Below, one piece after another: positions 35,186 to 48,646 of a stretch of DNA of 64,000 nucleotides. Source of the stretch: Polynucleobacter sp. Latsch14-2 (lineage in GTDB: Bacteria > Pseudomonadota > Gammaproteobacteria > Burkholderiales > Burkholderiaceae); assembly GCF_018881925.1 (NCBI RefSeq), contig NZ_JACVPL010000007.1:44891-108890 (forward strand), written 5' to 3'. The notes beneath the pieces are model-generated. The model worked only from the letters and a program-made list of their open reading frames with translations, did not search any database and was not told the origin of the DNA. A program made the position numbers and the translations under genes. Positions within the stretch are counted from its first letter, which is position 1; every line of letters starts with the position of its first letter.

Positions 35186-38100
35186 GTGCAACTGAACTCC
35201 ATCAAACTTTCCGGCTTTAAGTCTTTCGTCGATCCCACGCATTTTGAAATGCCAGGCCAATTAATTGGTGTTGTGGGTCCTAATGGTTGCGGAAAGTCGA
35301 ACATTATTGACGCCGTCCGCTGGGTTTTGGGTGAGTCCCGAGCTAGCGAATTACGTGGCGAGTCTATGCAGGATGTGATCTTTAATGGATCGGGTCTGCG
35401 CAAACCGTCTGGTCGCGCTAGCGTTGAGCTTATTTTTGATAATTCTGATGGTCGTGCACAAGGCCAATGGAGTGCCTTTACTGAGCTGGCCGTAAAGCGC
35501 GTTTTAACTCGCGATGGTAATTCTAGCTATTACGTAAACAATCAAGTAGTGCGTCGTAAAGATATTCAAGATATTTTCTTGGGCACTGGTATGGGTCCAA
35601 GAGGCTACGCCATTATTGGTCAAGGCACTATCAATCGTATCTTGGAAGCCAAACCTGAAGAACTTCGCGTGTTCTTGGAGGAGGCTGCTGGAGTTTCTAA
35701 ATACAAAGAGCGTCGCAAAGAAACCGCATCACGCCTAGAAGATACTAGAGAGAATTTAGTCCGAGTCGAAGATATTTTGCGTGAACTCGATCAGCAACTG
35801 ACGCGCCTTGAGAAGCAAGCCACTGTCGCAGAACGTCATGCAGAGCTTTCTACTGAGATGAAATCTCAGCAACAGTTACTTTGGTTTGTGCGCCAAACTG
35901 AGGCTGGTAAAGAGCAAGAGCGCCATGCTAATGGTATTCGTGATACCCAAGTGAGTTTGGAGGAGCAGACGGCAAAATTGCGTCATGCTGAAACAGAACT
36001 CGAAACAATGCGGACACAGCAGTACGCATTGCAAGATAAAGTTTCAGAAGCGCAAGGTGATTTATACCAAACCAATTCTGATGTAAGCCAAGTAGAGTCG
36101 CAAATTCGTTATGTGCAAGAAGCGCGCCAGCGCTTGCAACAACAGACTCAAGATTTGCATGCTCAGCTTCAGCGCTGGACTGTTCAAGAAACGGATGCTG
36201 CACAGGCACAACGTACAGCAGAGCAGGAACTCAGTCTTGCTTCTGAGAAAGAGCAATCCTTGCTTGCGGATCTCAATGGTCTTCAGGATCAAATGCCGCG
36301 TCATGAAGAGTCTTATCAATTGAGCGCAAGGGCGGCAACCGATGCTCGTGATAGTTTGGCAATCATCGAGCAGCGTCTGGCTAGCTTGGGTGAGCGCACT
36401 AGAGCAATCACTGCACAGCTAGATGAACTGAAAGGGCGCGAAGCGCGTCTCGACGGCGAACTTGCTGGCATGCGTAAGCCAGATGCAGAGGCCTTGCAGA
36501 TGGCGTTAGATCGTCATTCAATGGCGCAACGCAAAGTTGAAGAAGCCAGACAGCGTGCCGGGGAAGCTCAGCAGCGCGTGCCTGCAGCAGATGAGGCGCG
36601 CAATACAGCTCAACAGCAAATTCAGTCTGCAAATCAGGACTTGGCTCAAACAGAAGCAAAGTTAACTGCCTTGACAGCCTTACAGGCTAGCGTTCAAGCG
36701 CAAGGAAAGATTGGCCCTTGGTTGGAAAGCAAGGGTCTCAAAGAGAGTAAGCGTCTCTGGCAAGAATTAAAAGTAGAGAGTGGCTGGGAGTCTGCCCTCG
36801 AGTCTGTTCTGCGTGAGCGCCTTGCTGCTGTTACCGCAAAGAATGTCCAAGAGACTTTGGCTTTGGCGAATGATGCACCGCCGAGTCGCTTAGCTATTTT
36901 GTTGACCGAAGAAATTGCTCCTGCGCATACTGCCGTACCAGCGGATTTTATCCAATTGCTAACAAGAGTGCAGAGCGCTGGCGCACCAAGAGTTTCCGCT
37001 GTTTTGCAAGAGTGGCTCGATAATATTTATATCGCCGATAGCCTCGAAGATGCCTTACATCGTCGTGAAAAATTACCAGCAGGCGGGGCATTTGTAACTC
37101 AGCAGGGCCATTTGGTCAGCCGTGTTGGTGTGCAGTTATATGCTGCCGACTCTGAACAAGCTGGAATGTTGGCGCGCGCTCAAGAAATGGAAGGTCTTGA
37201 GAAGCAGTTGCGTGCACAGCGCTTAATCCAGAGCGAGTTACAAGGTGAGTTAGATCAATGCATCGCGAATTATCAGGCTGCGCATCAAGCCGCAGAGCAA
37301 ACTCGCATTAACGCAGAGCATGCTGTTCAAGAAGTTCATGGTTTTGAAGTAGAGAAAATGCAACTGACTCAGGCTGAAGAGCAATATAGCCAACGTGCTG
37401 CACAAATTCAGGGAGAGTTGGGTGAGTTGCGCGAGCAGATGGAGCAACTGACTATTACTCGGGAACAATCCTCATCCGAGTTACTTGAGTCAGAAGAATT
37501 AAAAAATGGCTTACAAGAAAATCTAGCGCTTGCCCAGGAAAAGCTGGAGCTTGCAACACAGGAGCGCGATCGTTTGCGTGAATCCTTGCGAGTGGCTGAA
37601 ATGTCAGCGCAAGAAGCCGCTTTCGCTACTCGCTCATTACAACAACGCATTGCCGATTTGCAGCGTGATCAGAGTACTGCCCGTACACAGATCATGGAAA
37701 TTCAGGATAAGCACGCTCTTGCTGAGCAAGAACTTGAAACATTAAGTGACGAAGAGGCCCAAGATAAATTGCAGGGCCTATTACTTGCTCGCAGTGCCCG
37801 TGAAGCTTCCTTGGCTAATGCTCGGACAGAGCAGGATGCCCTATTACATCAGTTGCGTGAGGCTGATGAGGTCCGCATGCAAATTGAACGTAGTTTGCAG
37901 CCAATGCGCGATAAAGTGGTTGATTTACAGTTGCGCGAACAGGCTGCTCGTTTGAACTTTGAGCAGTTTGCAACCTTATTGTCTGACGCAGAGGCTGACT
38001 TAACTGCCCTAGAGGCGAACTTCAGCGCCGACTTAAAGGTGGGTGCATTGCAGACCGATGTGAATCGCTTGAATGCTGAGATCCAATCATTGGGCCCAGT

Positions 38101-38707
38101 CAATATGGCTGCTTTGGATGAGTTAGCAAGCTCTCGCGAACGTAAGCAATTTTTAGACGCTCAGTCTGCAGACTTAAATGAAGCAATGCAGACATTAACG
38201 GATGCGATTGCCAAGATTGATGCTGAGACCCGTGATTTATTGCAGGGTACTTTTGATCAGGTGAATTTACATTTTGGCAAGTTATTCCCTGAGCTCTTTG
38301 GTGGTGGTCACGCTGAATTGGTGATGACTGGCGAAGAGATTTTGGATGCTGGCGTACAGGTGATGGCGCAACCTCCAGGCAAGAAAAATAGCTCTATTTA
38401 TCTCCTCTCGGGTGGTGAGAAAGCTTTGACTGCAATTGCTTTGGTGTTCTCCCTCTTCCTCCTAAATCCAGCTCCATTCTGCTTATTGGATGAGGTTGAC
38501 GCACCATTGGATGATGCAAATACCTTGCGCTATGCCCAGTTAGTCGCCAAAATGTCTGATAAGACGCAGTTTTTGTTTATTTCGCATAACAAGATCACTA
38601 TGGAAATTGCCAATCAGTTAATCGGTGTCACCATGCAGGAGCAGGGTGTTTCCCGAATTGTGGCGGTCGATATTTCTTCTGCGGTATCGATGGTGGAGGC
38701 CGCTTAA
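35186..38707 (+). CDS. smc: Chromosome partition/condensin protein SMC
   Basis: SMC ATPase that organises and segregates the chromosome. The 1173-residue chain has an N-terminal Walker A (VVGPNGCGKSNIIDAVRWVLGE), two long coiled-coil arms rich in Gln/Glu/Ala, and a central hinge around residues 510-650. The C-terminal head has the signature YLLSGGEKALTAIALVFSLF and Walker B PFCLLDEVDAPLD. A GTG start at 35186 gives the family N terminus MQLNSIKLSGFKSF. The next, zipA-like, gene follows the stop directly. Confidence 0.96.
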   Translation: MQLNSIKLSGFKSFVDPTHFEMPGQLIGVVGPNGCGKSNIIDAVRWVLGESRASELRGESMQDVIFNGSGLRKPSGRASVELIFDNSDGRAQGQWSAFTELAVKRVLTRDGNSSYYVNNQVVRRKDIQDIFLGTGMGPRGYAIIGQGTINRILEAKPEELRVFLEEAAGVSKYKERRKETASRLEDTRENLVRVEDILRELDQQLTRLEKQATVAERHAELSTEMKSQQQLLWFVRQTEAGKEQERHANGIRDTQVSLEEQTAKLRHAETELETMRTQQYALQDKVSEAQGDLYQTNSDVSQVESQIRYVQEARQRLQQQTQDLHAQLQRWTVQETDAAQAQRTAEQELSLASEKEQSLLADLNGLQDQMPRHEESYQLSARAATDARDSLAIIEQRLASLGERTRAITAQLDELKGREARLDGELAGMRKPDAEALQMALDRHSMAQRKVEEARQRAGEAQQRVPAADEARNTAQQQIQSANQDLAQTEAKLTALTALQASVQAQGKIGPWLESKGLKESKRLWQELKVESGWESALESVLRERLAAVTAKNVQETLALANDAPPSRLAILLTEEIAPAHTAVPADFIQLLTRVQSAGAPRVSAVLQEWLDNIYIADSLEDALHRREKLPAGGAFVTQQGHLVSRVGVQLYAADSEQAGMLARAQEMEGLEKQLRAQRLIQSELQGELDQCIANYQAAHQAAEQTRINAEHAVQEVHGFEVEKMQLTQAEEQYSQRAAQIQGELGELREQMEQLTITREQSSSELLESEELKNGLQENLALAQEKLELATQERDRLRESLRVAEMSAQEAAFATRSLQQRIADLQRDQSTARTQIMEIQDKHALAEQELETLSDEEAQDKLQGLLLARSAREASLANARTEQDALLHQLREADEVRMQIERSLQPMRDKVVDLQLREQAARLNFEQFATLLSDAEADLTALEANFSADLKVGALQTDVNRLNAEIQSLGPVNMAALDELASSRERKQFLDAQSADLNEAMQTLTDAIAKIDAETRDLLQGTFDQVNLHFGKLFPELFGGGHAELVMTGEEILDAGVQVMAQPPGKKNSSIYLLSGGEKALTAIALVFSLFLLNPAPFCLLDEVDAPLDDANTLRYAQLVAKMSDKTQFLFISHNKITMEIANQLIGVTMQEQGVSRIVAVDISSAVSMVEAA

Positions 38708-39781
38708 GTGCCATTAGAGCAAATCATGACAACCCTAGATTTGTCTGAGTTGCAATTAGCGCTTGCTGCCATTGGCTTACTGATTTTGTTAGCCGTTGCG
38801 GTTTTAAATTTGAAATACGCCCGCGCTCGCCGCAAAGCAGGAGAGGAGCAAAACCTTTCTCGGGACGAGTATTTTGTTCGGGAGCCAAGTTTCGGCGGGG
38901 CTTCTACCGCTGATTCGCAATCGCGAATGGAGCCCGGTTTCGTGACAGCCCTTAAGCCAGCTATTCTTCCTGTGCAAAAGCAAGTTATTGACCCTCGCAT
39001 TGATTGCGTGATTACCTTGCGTTTTGATGAGCCAATTAGTGGGTCTGAAATCCTGCACGAACTCAATGCTTGGACCAGTCTGGATGGGCAGACCAATACA
39101 AAGTGGATGTGCGAAGGCTTAAATGCGGATGTAGATGCCGCGGAAGACTGGGAAGAGTTGCGTGAAAGTGCTTCTTATGCTGAATTGCAGTTAGCTATTC
39201 AATTGGCTAGCCGTCTTGGTCCCATTGGCGTTTTAGAGTTATCTGATTTTTGCTCCCGCGCCCAAGTGCTTGCCGAAACGCTAGGTTCGCAAATCGATAT
39301 GCCGAGCGTCAATACGATGCTTGATGGTGCAAAAGAGTTGGATGTGATGGCTGCTGAAAGCGACATCCAGTTAAGCATCAACATTTTGTTTGATGAGAAG
39401 CTATCTTGGTCGGTGCTACAGGCGTTTATGTTGCATAGAGGATTTCAACTTGCCCCAAATGGTAGACAGTTTAATTTCTTCGGTAACGATCAATTCTTGT
39501 TTAATAGCGCCGATCTAGATCCCAGCGCCTCTGTTACCCAGTTGACTTTACTCTTGGAAGTGCCTCTAGTGGATCACGCGCAACGCCCATTCGAGAGAAT
39601 GCTGGGCGAAGGCTTTGAAATTGCCCAATCGCTTCATGGTCGTTTGGTTGATGACAATGGTATTAATCTGACAGAGGCTGCGGTAGTGAGTATTCGTCAG
39701 CATTTGGATGTTTTGTATGCCAATCTTGAGCGAAGTGGCGTTGCCGCTGGCTCTTCTACCGCAAGTCGATTGTTTAGTTAA
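38708..39781 (+). CDS. zipA: Cell division protein, ZipA-like
   Basis: 357 residues with one N-terminal transmembrane helix (LSELQLALAAIGLLILLAVAVLNL), a basic cytoplasmic stretch (KYARARRKAG) and a C-terminal ZipA FtsZ-binding-type domain (about 200-340). Topology and the smc-zipA-ligA order match the known cluster; betaproteobacterial ZipA proteins are divergent. The GTG start directly after the smc stop has a strong GGAGG 8 bases upstream; an in-frame ATG at 38726 is the alternative. It probably tethers FtsZ rings to the inner membrane. Confidence 0.82.
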   Translation: MPLEQIMTTLDLSELQLALAAIGLLILLAVAVLNLKYARARRKAGEEQNLSRDEYFVREPSFGGASTADSQSRMEPGFVTALKPAILPVQKQVIDPRIDCVITLRFDEPISGSEILHELNAWTSLDGQTNTKWMCEGLNADVDAAEDWEELRESASYAELQLAIQLASRLGPIGVLELSDFCSRAQVLAETLGSQIDMPSVNTMLDGAKELDVMAAESDIQLSINILFDEKLSWSVLQAFMLHRGFQLAPNGRQFNFFGNDQFLFNSADLDPSASVTQLTLLLEVPLVDHAQRPFERMLGEGFEIAQSLHGRLVDDNGINLTEAAVVSIRQHLDVLYANLERSGVAAGSSTASRLFS

Positions 39782-41806
<2,025 letters not shown>

Positions 41807-41809
41807 CGC

Positions 41810-44413
41810 TTAAGTTCCCAGCACTTCTAGCAATTCGGTTTCCAACTGGATTTGTAGCTTTGGATTCTTACTTAGATTTGCTGCATCCAATAGCAGTACG
41901 TCTTCAATGCGTTCACCCAAGGTATTGATTCTGGCTGTATGCAATGAAACTTGGTGCTTAGCTAATACTCGAGAGATGGCATAGAGCAATCCAGTACGGT
42001 CACTTGCAGATAAGGAAAGAGAGTAGTACTGACCTCGTTCATCAGGGGCGATATGAACGCGAGCCTGAATTGGGAAGCTTCGGGATTGTCTAGACAGGCG
42101 CCCCATACTTGGGTTGGGTAAAGCATTTCTACTTTGTAGAGCTTCAGTGAGTTCATATTCAACCAATTGAATCAGATCTCGATAGCTGCCACCTTCATCT
42201 ACTAGATTACTGCCTGAGATTTGGAAGGTATCCAATGCGTAGCCATGGCGCGTCGTATGAATGCGGGCATCCCAAATAGAGAAGCCATGGCGCTCAAAAT
42301 AAGCGCAAATACGAGCAAATAAATCTTCTTGGTCTTTGACGTATACGGCAATTTGTAAACCTTCGCCGATAGGGGAGAGGCGCACTCTGACAATCGGCGT
42401 TTCACTATCGACTTTATTGAAGAGATGACGCGTTAACCAAGCAATATCCCCAGCATCTTGCCTGAGAAAGAAGGCAACATCTAATTGCTTCCATAGCTGT
42501 TCATAGCTTGAATCTTCTATGCCATAAAGGCGTAGCTTGATACGAGATTCTTCCTGATGTTGCGCCAACTCTGATGATGCGTCAGGTTTAGCGCCACCCA
42601 ACACTCTGAGTGTTGCCCGATAAAGGTCTTCTAGTAGTTTGCCCTTCCAGGCATTCCACACTTTAGGACTGGTGCCACGCACATCTGCTACGGTTAATAA
42701 GTACAGCGCAGTGAGGTGGCGCTCATCACCCACTTTTTTGGCGAAGGCCTTAATGACATCAGGGTCGGTAATATCTTGTTTCTGCGCCACTTGACTCATA
42801 TTGAGGTGCTCAGATACTAGCCAGACCAATAATTCAGTATCGACCTTATCAATGCCATGCTCTCTTGCAAATTTGCGGGTATCCGCTTTACCTAGGACGG
42901 AGTGGTCGCCACCTCGACCTTTGGCAATATCGTGAAAGAGTGCAGCAATCACCAGCAGCCAAGGTTTTTCAAAGTGGGCAATGAGGCTACTGCAAAATGG
43001 AAACTCATGGGTGTGCTCAACCACCATAAAGCGCCGTATATTACGCAGCACCATCAAAATATGTTGGTCTACTGTGTATACGTGAAATAAGTCATGCTGC
43101 ATCTGGCCGACAATTTTTCTAAATGCTGGTAAGTAGCGACCTAAAACGCTAGTGCGGTTCATTAAATGAAATGCGCGACTGACGCCTTCAGGTTGTTTTA
43201 GGAGCTCAATAAAGAGTGCTCTATTAACTGGGTCTGCGCGCCATTTGCTATCCATAGTCTGGCGTGCGTTGTAAAGCGCTCTAAAGATAGTGGCGGATAA
43301 GCTCTTTACATTCGCTGTTTGGGCAAAAGCTAGGAAGGTCCTAAGAATTTGTTCGGGATGTTTTTGATAAAGCTGAGGGTCAGTGATATCTAGCACGCCC
43401 TGGCGCTCAATAAAGAATTCATTTCCTTCGCCAGGGATTGGGCGGGTGGTTTTAGATTCCTGTGGGAAGAGCAGTGCCTCAATATTCTGTAGCAGCACAT
43501 CATTTAATTGGGCAACTGCTTTTGCGGCCCAATAGTAGCGCCGCATGATGGCCTCGCTTGCAAGTCGATTGGACTCTTCAGTAACGCCCATAACCTTCGC
43601 TAATGGTGCTTGAAGGTCAAAAGCCAAAACATCCTGTCTGCGACCAGCAAGTAAATGCAAATTAGCTCTCAGAGTTTCCAGGAATCTTTGGTTGCGGTTA
43701 AGCTCAGTTAATTCACGTTTTGTTAGAAGCCCTGCTTGATGCAAATCCTTAAAGGTATTGCCCAGTAATGCTGCTTTACTGACCCAAGCAATTACCTGGA
43801 GATCACGCAAACCGCCAGGACTCTCTTTGCAGTTAGGTTCCAATGAATAAGGGGTGTCCTGATACTTGTAGTGACGTTGAATTTGCTCAGCCAGCTTAGC
43901 CTGGAAAAAGGTTTTTGGATCAAGCGAGCCTTCAAATGTTTTTGCAAAGTCAGTAAACAGTATTTTTTTTCCGCCAATCAGGCGAGCTTCCAGTAGTGAA
44001 GTGCGAACTGTGATGTCTTGTTCTGCCTCACTGATGCATTCGGCTACTGTCCTGACAGAGGAGCCAATCTCTAAGCCTGTATCCCAGCAATGTGCAACGA
44101 ATTTTTCAATCTTGCTAGACAGGACTTCTTCGATGAGTTTTTTGTTGTCCGGAAGTAAAATTAAAATATCAATATCAGAAAATGGGAACAAAGCCCCCCT
44201 ACCAAAACCGCCAACTGCAACCAAAGTTGCTTCATTATTTAAGTCGCATGAGCTCCACAAGCTCATCAAAAGCTGATCGCTTAATTTACTTAGTTGCTTT
44301 GTCAGTTTCGTAACTGATTGATGCTCACGAAATTCTGCATAAGCAATCTCACGTGCAGAACGCAAGCTTTTTGCATCGGTAATTGGTGACAAGGGCTGCG
44401 CTTCCTTGGTCAT
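41810..44413 (-). CDS. glnD: [Protein-PII] uridylyltransferase/uridylyl-removing enzyme GlnD
   Basis: Glutamine sensor that uridylylates and deuridylylates PII, controlling nitrogen assimilation. The 867-residue protein has a nucleotidyltransferase domain ([20 protein letters not shown]), an HD domain ([15 protein letters not shown]) and two C-terminal ACT domains that bind glutamine. ATG 44413 is preferred over a TTG 45 bp upstream, because the longer form overlaps map and adds an atypical leader. It then starts 4 bp after the map stop, the map-glnD order usual in proteobacteria. Confidence 0.95.
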   Translation of the reverse strand: MTKEAQPLSPITDAKSLRSAREIAYAEFREHQSVTKLTKQLSKLSDQLLMSLWSSCDLNNEATLVAVGGFGRGALFPFSDIDILILLPDNKKLIEEVLSSKIEKFVAHCWDTGLEIGSSVRTVAECISEAEQDITVRTSLLEARLIGGKKILFTDFAKTFEGSLDPKTFFQAKLAEQIQRHYKYQDTPYSLEPNCKESPGGLRDLQVIAWVSKAALLGNTFKDLHQAGLLTKRELTELNRNQRFLETLRANLHLLAGRRQDVLAFDLQAPLAKVMGVTEESNRLASEAIMRRYYWAAKAVAQLNDVLLQNIEALLFPQESKTTRPIPGEGNEFFIERQGVLDITDPQLYQKHPEQILRTFLAFAQTANVKSLSATIFRALYNARQTMDSKWRADPVNRALFIELLKQPEGVSRAFHLMNRTSVLGRYLPAFRKIVGQMQHDLFHVYTVDQHILMVLRNIRRFMVVEHTHEFPFCSSLIAHFEKPWLLVIAALFHDIAKGRGGDHSVLGKADTRKFAREHGIDKVDTELLVWLVSEHLNMSQVAQKQDITDPDVIKAFAKKVGDERHLTALYLLTVADVRGTSPKVWNAWKGKLLEDLYRATLRVLGGAKPDASSELAQHQEESRIKLRLYGIEDSSYEQLWKQLDVAFFLRQDAGDIAWLTRHLFNKVDSETPIVRVRLSPIGEGLQIAVYVKDQEDLFARICAYFERHGFSIWDARIHTTRHGYALDTFQISGSNLVDEGGSYRDLIQLVEYELTEALQSRNALPNPSMGRLSRQSRSFPIQARVHIAPDERGQYYSLSLSASDRTGLLYAISRVLAKHQVSLHTARINTLGERIEDVLLLDAANLSKNPKLQIQLETELLEVLGT

Positions 44414-44417
44414 ATGG

Positions 44418-45254
44418 TTAAGTGCTTGCGGGGGTGGGTCTAAATGAAAGACCTGCAACGCAATCTGGCGGAGGGTTGCTACCCTCGGACCATGTGAGAA
44501 CTTCTACCCCTGTAGCCGTGACTAAAAGGGTATGCTCCCATTGCGCAGAAAGGCTGCGATCTTTTGTTTTGACTGTCCATTGATCTGGCATGGTGCGGAT
44601 TTCGCGGCGTCCAGCATTAATCATTGGCTCAATCGTAAAGGTCATGCCTACCTCCAGTTTTTCACCGGTACCAGGACGCCCGTAATGCAGGATTTGTGGG
44701 TCTTGATGAAATACTTTGCCAATGCCATGACCGCAATATTCGCGTACGATGGAATAACCTGCTTTTTCAGCATGCGTCTGAATGACATGGCCAATATCGC
44801 CGAGCGAAGCGCCTGGTTTAACTTGAGCAATTCCAAGCCAGAGACATTCAAACGTAATTTGAGTCAAGCGCTTTGCCATAACAGAAACTTCGCCGACCAT
44901 AAACATTCGACTGGTATCACCGTAATAACCGTCAGGTGTAATCACGGTGATATCTAGGTTTACGACATCGCCTGCCTTCAGAATCTTTTCCCCGGGAATG
45001 CCGTGACAAATCACATCATTGACTGATGTACAAATGGAGGCCGGGAAAGGTGGGTAGCCAGGCGGTTGGTAGTTGAGTGGAGCAGGAATGGTTTTCTGGA
45101 CGTTTACCATGTACTCATGGCAGATACGGTCTAACTCACCGGTGCTCACCCCTGGCCTTACATGGGGTGCTACGTGATCAATGACTTCGCTGGCTAAGCG
45201 GCCAGCTTCGCGCATCCCTTGGATGTCTTTTTCTGCGGTAAATACACTATTCAT
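44418..45254 (-). CDS. map: Methionine aminopeptidase, type I
   Basis: Removes N-terminal Met from nascent proteins. The 278-residue protein contains the metal and active-site residues in order: CHGIPG (His), [21 protein letters not shown] (two Asp), [15 protein letters not shown] (His), FTIEPMIN (Glu) and QWEHTLLVT (Glu). It is divergent from rpsB, the common map/rpsB arrangement, with a shared 258-bp intergenic region, and is followed by glnD. Confidence 0.97.
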   Translation of the reverse strand: MNSVFTAEKDIQGMREAGRLASEVIDHVAPHVRPGVSTGELDRICHEYMVNVQKTIPAPLNYQPPGYPPFPASICTSVNDVICHGIPGEKILKAGDVVNLDITVITPDGYYGDTSRMFMVGEVSVMAKRLTQITFECLWLGIAQVKPGASLGDIGHVIQTHAEKAGYSIVREYCGHGIGKVFHQDPQILHYGRPGTGEKLEVGMTFTIEPMINAGRREIRTMPDQWTVKTKDRSLSAQWEHTLLVTATGVEVLTWSEGSNPPPDCVAGLSFRPTPAST

Positions 45255-45397
45255 GCCTTGATTATCAACGACTTGGCATATTTCAGTTGATGACTAATGC
45301 CTAATTTTTAAGCATATTACTCATTTTGGTGCGTAGCTCAATTCAAAACTAGAGGGCTGAGGGCGGCTCAAGCTAGCTAGGTGATTGATATTTAAGC

Positions 45398-45403
45398 TAT
45401 AAT
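45398..45403 (+). promoter_or_regulatory. Possible -10 box of the rpsB promoter
   Basis: A consensus TATAAT stands 110 bp before rpsB in the map-rpsB spacer. No good TTGACA-like element is seen at 17 bp spacing, so the call rests on the -10 hexamer and position. Confidence 0.4.
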
Positions 45404-45439
45404 TTGGACATCAGGTCTATTTTTGGCTTGAAATCGCGA

Positions 45440-45485
45440 GTTGGACCTTCCAGGGTGGCACTTTTTAGTGCAGCTAGGATCCAAC
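45440..45485 (+). ncRNA. Candidate structured rpsB leader (S2 regulatory element)
   Basis: GTTGGACC (45440-45447) pairs with GGATCCAAC (45477-45485, one bulged A). The enclosed GCACT-TTTT-AGTGC (45458-45471) forms a second stem. The structure ends 27 bases before the rpsB start. Ribosomal protein S2 autoregulates through its own leader in other proteobacteria; here that role is inferred from position and fold only. Confidence 0.5.
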
Positions 45486-45512
45486 TTTAGAACACAACCC
45501 TTAGGAGAAGTT

Positions 45513-46262
45513 ATGTCAGTAACTATGCGTCAAATGCTAGAAGCCGGTTGCCATTTTGGTCACCAAACCCGTTTCTGGTCACCAAAGATGGCCCCTTATA
45601 TTTTCGGTCATCGCAACAAAATCCACATCATCAACTTGGAAAAGACATTGCCAATGTTTCAGGATGCCCTGAAATTTGCAAAGCAAGTTGCTGCTAATCG
45701 TGGCACGATTTTATTTGTTGGTACAAAGCGTCAATCACGCGAAATCATCGCTGAAGAAGCTGCTCGTGCCGGCATGCCCTACATTGACAGTCGTTGGTTG
45801 GGCGGTACGCTCACCAATTTCAAGACCGTTAAAGGTTCGCTAAAGCGCTTAAAAGATATGGCAGTTGCTAAAGAAGCTGGCGACTGGGAAAAGCTTTCCA
45901 AAAAAGAAGCTTTGACCAATGATCGCGACCTCGATAAATTACAAAAAGCACTTGGCGGTATTCAAGATTTAAATGGCGTTCCTGATGCAATTTTTGTCGT
46001 GGATGTCGGTTATCACAAAATTGCAATTACCGAAGCCAATAAGCTTGGTATTCCAGTGATCGCTGTAGTTGATACCAATCACTCGCCAGAAGGCATTGAT
46101 TACATCATCCCTGGTAACGATGACTCCAGTAAGGCTGTTCTTCTCTACGCTCGCGGTATTGCTGATGCGATTCTCGAAGGCAAAGCGAACTCCGTTCAAG
46201 AAATCTTGACTGCTGTTAAAGAAGGTGAAGAAGAGTTTGTTGAAGAAGGGAAAGCTGAATAA
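45513..46262 (+). CDS. rpsB: 30S ribosomal protein S2 (uS2)
   Basis: Small-subunit protein required for S1 binding. The 249-residue sequence has the family N terminus [32 protein letters not shown] and the signature [16 protein letters not shown], plus [21 protein letters not shown] 45513 has AGGAG 6 bases upstream; the frame is open upstream but would place non-family sequence across the leader. tsf follows with a 1-base overlap (TAATG). Confidence 0.97.
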   Translation: MSVTMRQMLEAGCHFGHQTRFWSPKMAPYIFGHRNKIHIINLEKTLPMFQDALKFAKQVAANRGTILFVGTKRQSREIIAEEAARAGMPYIDSRWLGGTLTNFKTVKGSLKRLKDMAVAKEAGDWEKLSKKEALTNDRDLDKLQKALGGIQDLNGVPDAIFVVDVGYHKIAITEANKLGIPVIAVVDTNHSPEGIDYIIPGNDDSSKAVLLYARGIADAILEGKANSVQEILTAVKEGEEEFVEEGKAE

Positions 46263-47143
46263 TGGCCGCTATTACCGCTGCAATGGTTGGCGAGTTACGC
46301 GCCAAAACTGATGCTCCGATGATGGAGTGCAAAAAAGCTTTGACCGAGGCCGATGGTGATATGGCTAGAGCAGAAGAGATTCTGCGTGTAAAGCTAGGTA
46401 GTAAGGCTGGTAAAGCCGCTTCTCGTGTAACTGCTGAAGGTATTGTTGCTTCATTTATTAGCGGCACTACTGGTGCATTGCTCGAAGTGAACTGCGAAAC
46501 TGATTTCGTTTCCAAGAACGATGACTTTTTGGCATTTACAAACGAGTGCGTGAAATTGGTTACTGAAAAGAGTCCAGTGGATGTTGCTGCTTTACTTGCC
46601 TTGCCTATGAACGGCTCTACTGTTGATGCAGTGCGTACTGCCTTGATCGGTAAGATTGGTGAAAACATCATGCCGCGTCGCTTTAAGCGCTTTATGGGCG
46701 ACAGTAAGTTGGTCTCCTATCTCCACGGTACTCGTATTGGTGTAATGGTTGAATTTGAGGGTGATGAGATTGCCGCTAAAGACGTAGCAATGCATATTGC
46801 GGCAATGAAGCCAGTAGCTCTATCAATGGCTGATGTTCCTGCTGAATCTATTGCTATTGAACGTAGTGTTGCTGTTCAGAAGGCTGCTGAATCTGGCAAG
46901 CCACCTGAAATCGTTGAAAAAATGGTTGAAGGTTCTATTCAGAAGTACCTCAAGGAGGTCTCTTTATTGAACCAAACCTTTGTTAAAAACGATAAACAAA
47001 CTGTTGAGCAAATGCTCAAGGCTGCGAATACAACAATCAAAGGTTTCACGATGTTTGTTGTAGGTGAGGGCATTGAGAAGCGTCAGGATGACTTTGCGGC
47101 TGAAGTAGCGGCTCAGGTAGCTGCCGCTAAAGCAACTGCTTAA
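46262..47143 (+). CDS. tsf: Elongation factor Ts
   Basis: Guanine-nucleotide exchange factor for EF-Tu. The 293 residues start with the UBA-like N domain and the [23 protein letters not shown] motif, then two core subdomains ([15 protein letters not shown]), and [11 protein letters not shown]. It is co-transcribed with rpsB and followed by a very strong terminator. Confidence 0.97.
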   Translation: MAAITAAMVGELRAKTDAPMMECKKALTEADGDMARAEEILRVKLGSKAGKAASRVTAEGIVASFISGTTGALLEVNCETDFVSKNDDFLAFTNECVKLVTEKSPVDVAALLALPMNGSTVDAVRTALIGKIGENIMPRRFKRFMGDSKLVSYLHGTRIGVMVEFEGDEIAAKDVAMHIAAMKPVALSMADVPAESIAIERSVAVQKAAESGKPPEIVEKMVEGSIQKYLKEVSLLNQTFVKNDKQTVEQMLKAANTTIKGFTMFVVGEGIEKRQDDFAAEVAAQVAAAKATA

Positions 47144-47151
47144 GCGATTAG

Positions 47152-47220
47152 CCAGGGTAACCCTGGTATCTGTCATGCTCAAAAGGGCATAGAAACCTTG
47201 GTTTCTATGCCCTTTTGTTT
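47152..47220 (+). terminator. Strong terminator after rpsB-tsf
   Basis: A perfect 17-bp stem, AAAAGGGCATAGAAACC (47181-47197) with GGTTTCTATGCCCTTTT (47200-47216), has only a 2-base spacer and is followed by GTTTTAT. Just upstream, CCAGGGT-A-ACCCTGG (47152-47166) is a second perfect palindrome. Together they should separate rpsB-tsf from pyrH. Confidence 0.9.
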
Positions 47221-47327
47221 TATCTGGCTTAAGACCTTTATAATTCGCCAAAGATATTAAAAAAGTACTTAAAGATCAATAAGCTAAGTAGTGAAGTTAC
47301 TTGGCAAATTACGGAAAACGGAAAATA

Positions 47328-48038
47328 ATGCCAGCCTACAAACGAGTCCTACTGAAGCTATCTGGTGAAGCCCTTATGGGGGATGATGCTTTTGGCATTA
47401 ATCCAATAACGATCGATTCCATGGTTGCCGAAATAGCGCAAGTGGTCAACAGCGGTGTTGAGCTTGCTATTGTCATTGGCGGCGGTAATATTTTCCGCGG
47501 TGTAGCGGGTGGTGCAGCAGGAATGGATCGCGCAACTGCAGATTACATGGGAATGCTTGCAACGATGATGAATTCCTTGGCACTGCAGGATGCTCTGCGT
47601 CAAAAGGGTGTTGAAGCAAGAGTTCAATCGGCTATTCGTATGGACCAAGTAGTTGAGCCCTACATTCGTCCGCGCGCTATTCGTGCGATGAGCGAGGGCA
47701 AAGTAGTTATTTTTGCGGCTGGCACCGGCAACCCGTTCTTCACAACCGATACTGCTGCTGCCTTGCGTGGTGCTGAGATGGGGGTGGAAATTATGTTGAA
47801 AGCAACCAAAGTCGATGGTATTTATAGTGCTGATCCTGTGAAAGATCCTAGCGCGACTTTATATAAGACCATTACGTTCGACGAGGCTTTAATTAAAAAC
47901 TTACAAGTTATGGATGCCACTGCATTTGCTTTGTGCCGTGATCGTAAGCTACCAATCAAAGTATTTTCAATTCTTAAGCCGGGCGCGTTAATGCGCGTGG
48001 TTCAGGGTGAGCCTGAGGGCACACTAGTACACGTTTAA
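47328..48038 (+). CDS. pyrH: Uridylate kinase
   Basis: UMP kinase of the amino-acid-kinase family, producing UDP for nucleotides and cell-wall precursors. The 236-residue protein begins [20 protein letters not shown] and contains [11 protein letters not shown] and [21 protein letters not shown] 47328 gives the standard N terminus; a TTG nine codons upstream is possible but less likely. frr follows after 11 bp. Confidence 0.96.
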   Translation: MPAYKRVLLKLSGEALMGDDAFGINPITIDSMVAEIAQVVNSGVELAIVIGGGNIFRGVAGGAAGMDRATADYMGMLATMMNSLALQDALRQKGVEARVQSAIRMDQVVEPYIRPRAIRAMSEGKVVIFAAGTGNPFFTTDTAAALRGAEMGVEIMLKATKVDGIYSADPVKDPSATLYKTITFDEALIKNLQVMDATAFALCRDRKLPIKVFSILKPGALMRVVQGEPEGTLVHV

Positions 48039-48049
48039 TAGGAGGCTTG

Positions 48050-48610
48050 ATGTCTGCAGCAGAAATTAAAACCACTACCGATCAAAAGATGCAAAAGTCT
48101 CTTGATGCCTTAAAAACCAATTTAGCAAAGATTCGTTCTGGTCGTGCTAACCCGGGAATTCTGGAGCATATTCAAGTGGATTATTACGGCAACCCAACAC
48201 CGTTGAGCCAGGTTGCCAGTTTAGGATTGGCGGATGCTCGCACGATTAACGTTCAACCATTTGAAAAGACAATGGTGGCAGCGATTGAAAAGGCAATCCG
48301 TGACTCTGACTTGGGGCTAAATCCCGCCTCTCAAGGTACCATCATACGCGTACCAATGCCTGCCTTAACAGAAGAGCGTCGCCGTGATTTAACTAAAGTA
48401 GTTAAAAACGAAGGTGAAGAAACAAAAATTGCTGTGCGTAATTTGCGCCGCGATGCCAATGAGCATTTAAAGCGTCTCACTAAAGAGAAAGAAATTTCGG
48501 AAGATGAAGAGCGTCGTGCTACTGATGAAATCCAAAAGATGACTGATAAGGCCGTCATCGATGTTGATAAGATCATTGCCGAAAAAGAAAAAGAGATCAT
48601 GACGGTTTAG
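48050..48610 (+). CDS. frr: Ribosome recycling factor
   Basis: Splits post-termination ribosomes with EF-G. The 186 residues show the RRF pattern: [59 protein letters not shown] and a long C-terminal helix. ATG 48050 follows AGGAGG by 4 bases. It is within the pyrH-frr-uppS operon. Confidence 0.97.
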   Translation: MSAAEIKTTTDQKMQKSLDALKTNLAKIRSGRANPGILEHIQVDYYGNPTPLSQVASLGLADARTINVQPFEKTMVAAIEKAIRDSDLGLNPASQGTIIRVPMPALTEERRRDLTKVVKNEGEETKIAVRNLRRDANEHLKRLTKEKEISEDEERRATDEIQKMTDKAVIDVDKIIAEKEKEIMTV

Positions 48611-48646
48611 TAACCCGATTGACTGAATTCTTTTTAATCTGTTTTT

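Noticed and set aside
38704..39096. 130-codon minus-strand frame over the zipA start
   Set aside because: It opposes a well-placed gene between smc and ligA and shows no domain.
44414..44458. TTG start for glnD overlapping map
   Set aside because: It adds 15 atypical residues; ATG 44413 directly after the map stop is more natural.
45441..45512. N-terminal extension of rpsB by 24 codons
   Set aside because: It runs through the structured leader and lacks similarity to S2; ATG 45513 has AGGAG at proper spacing.
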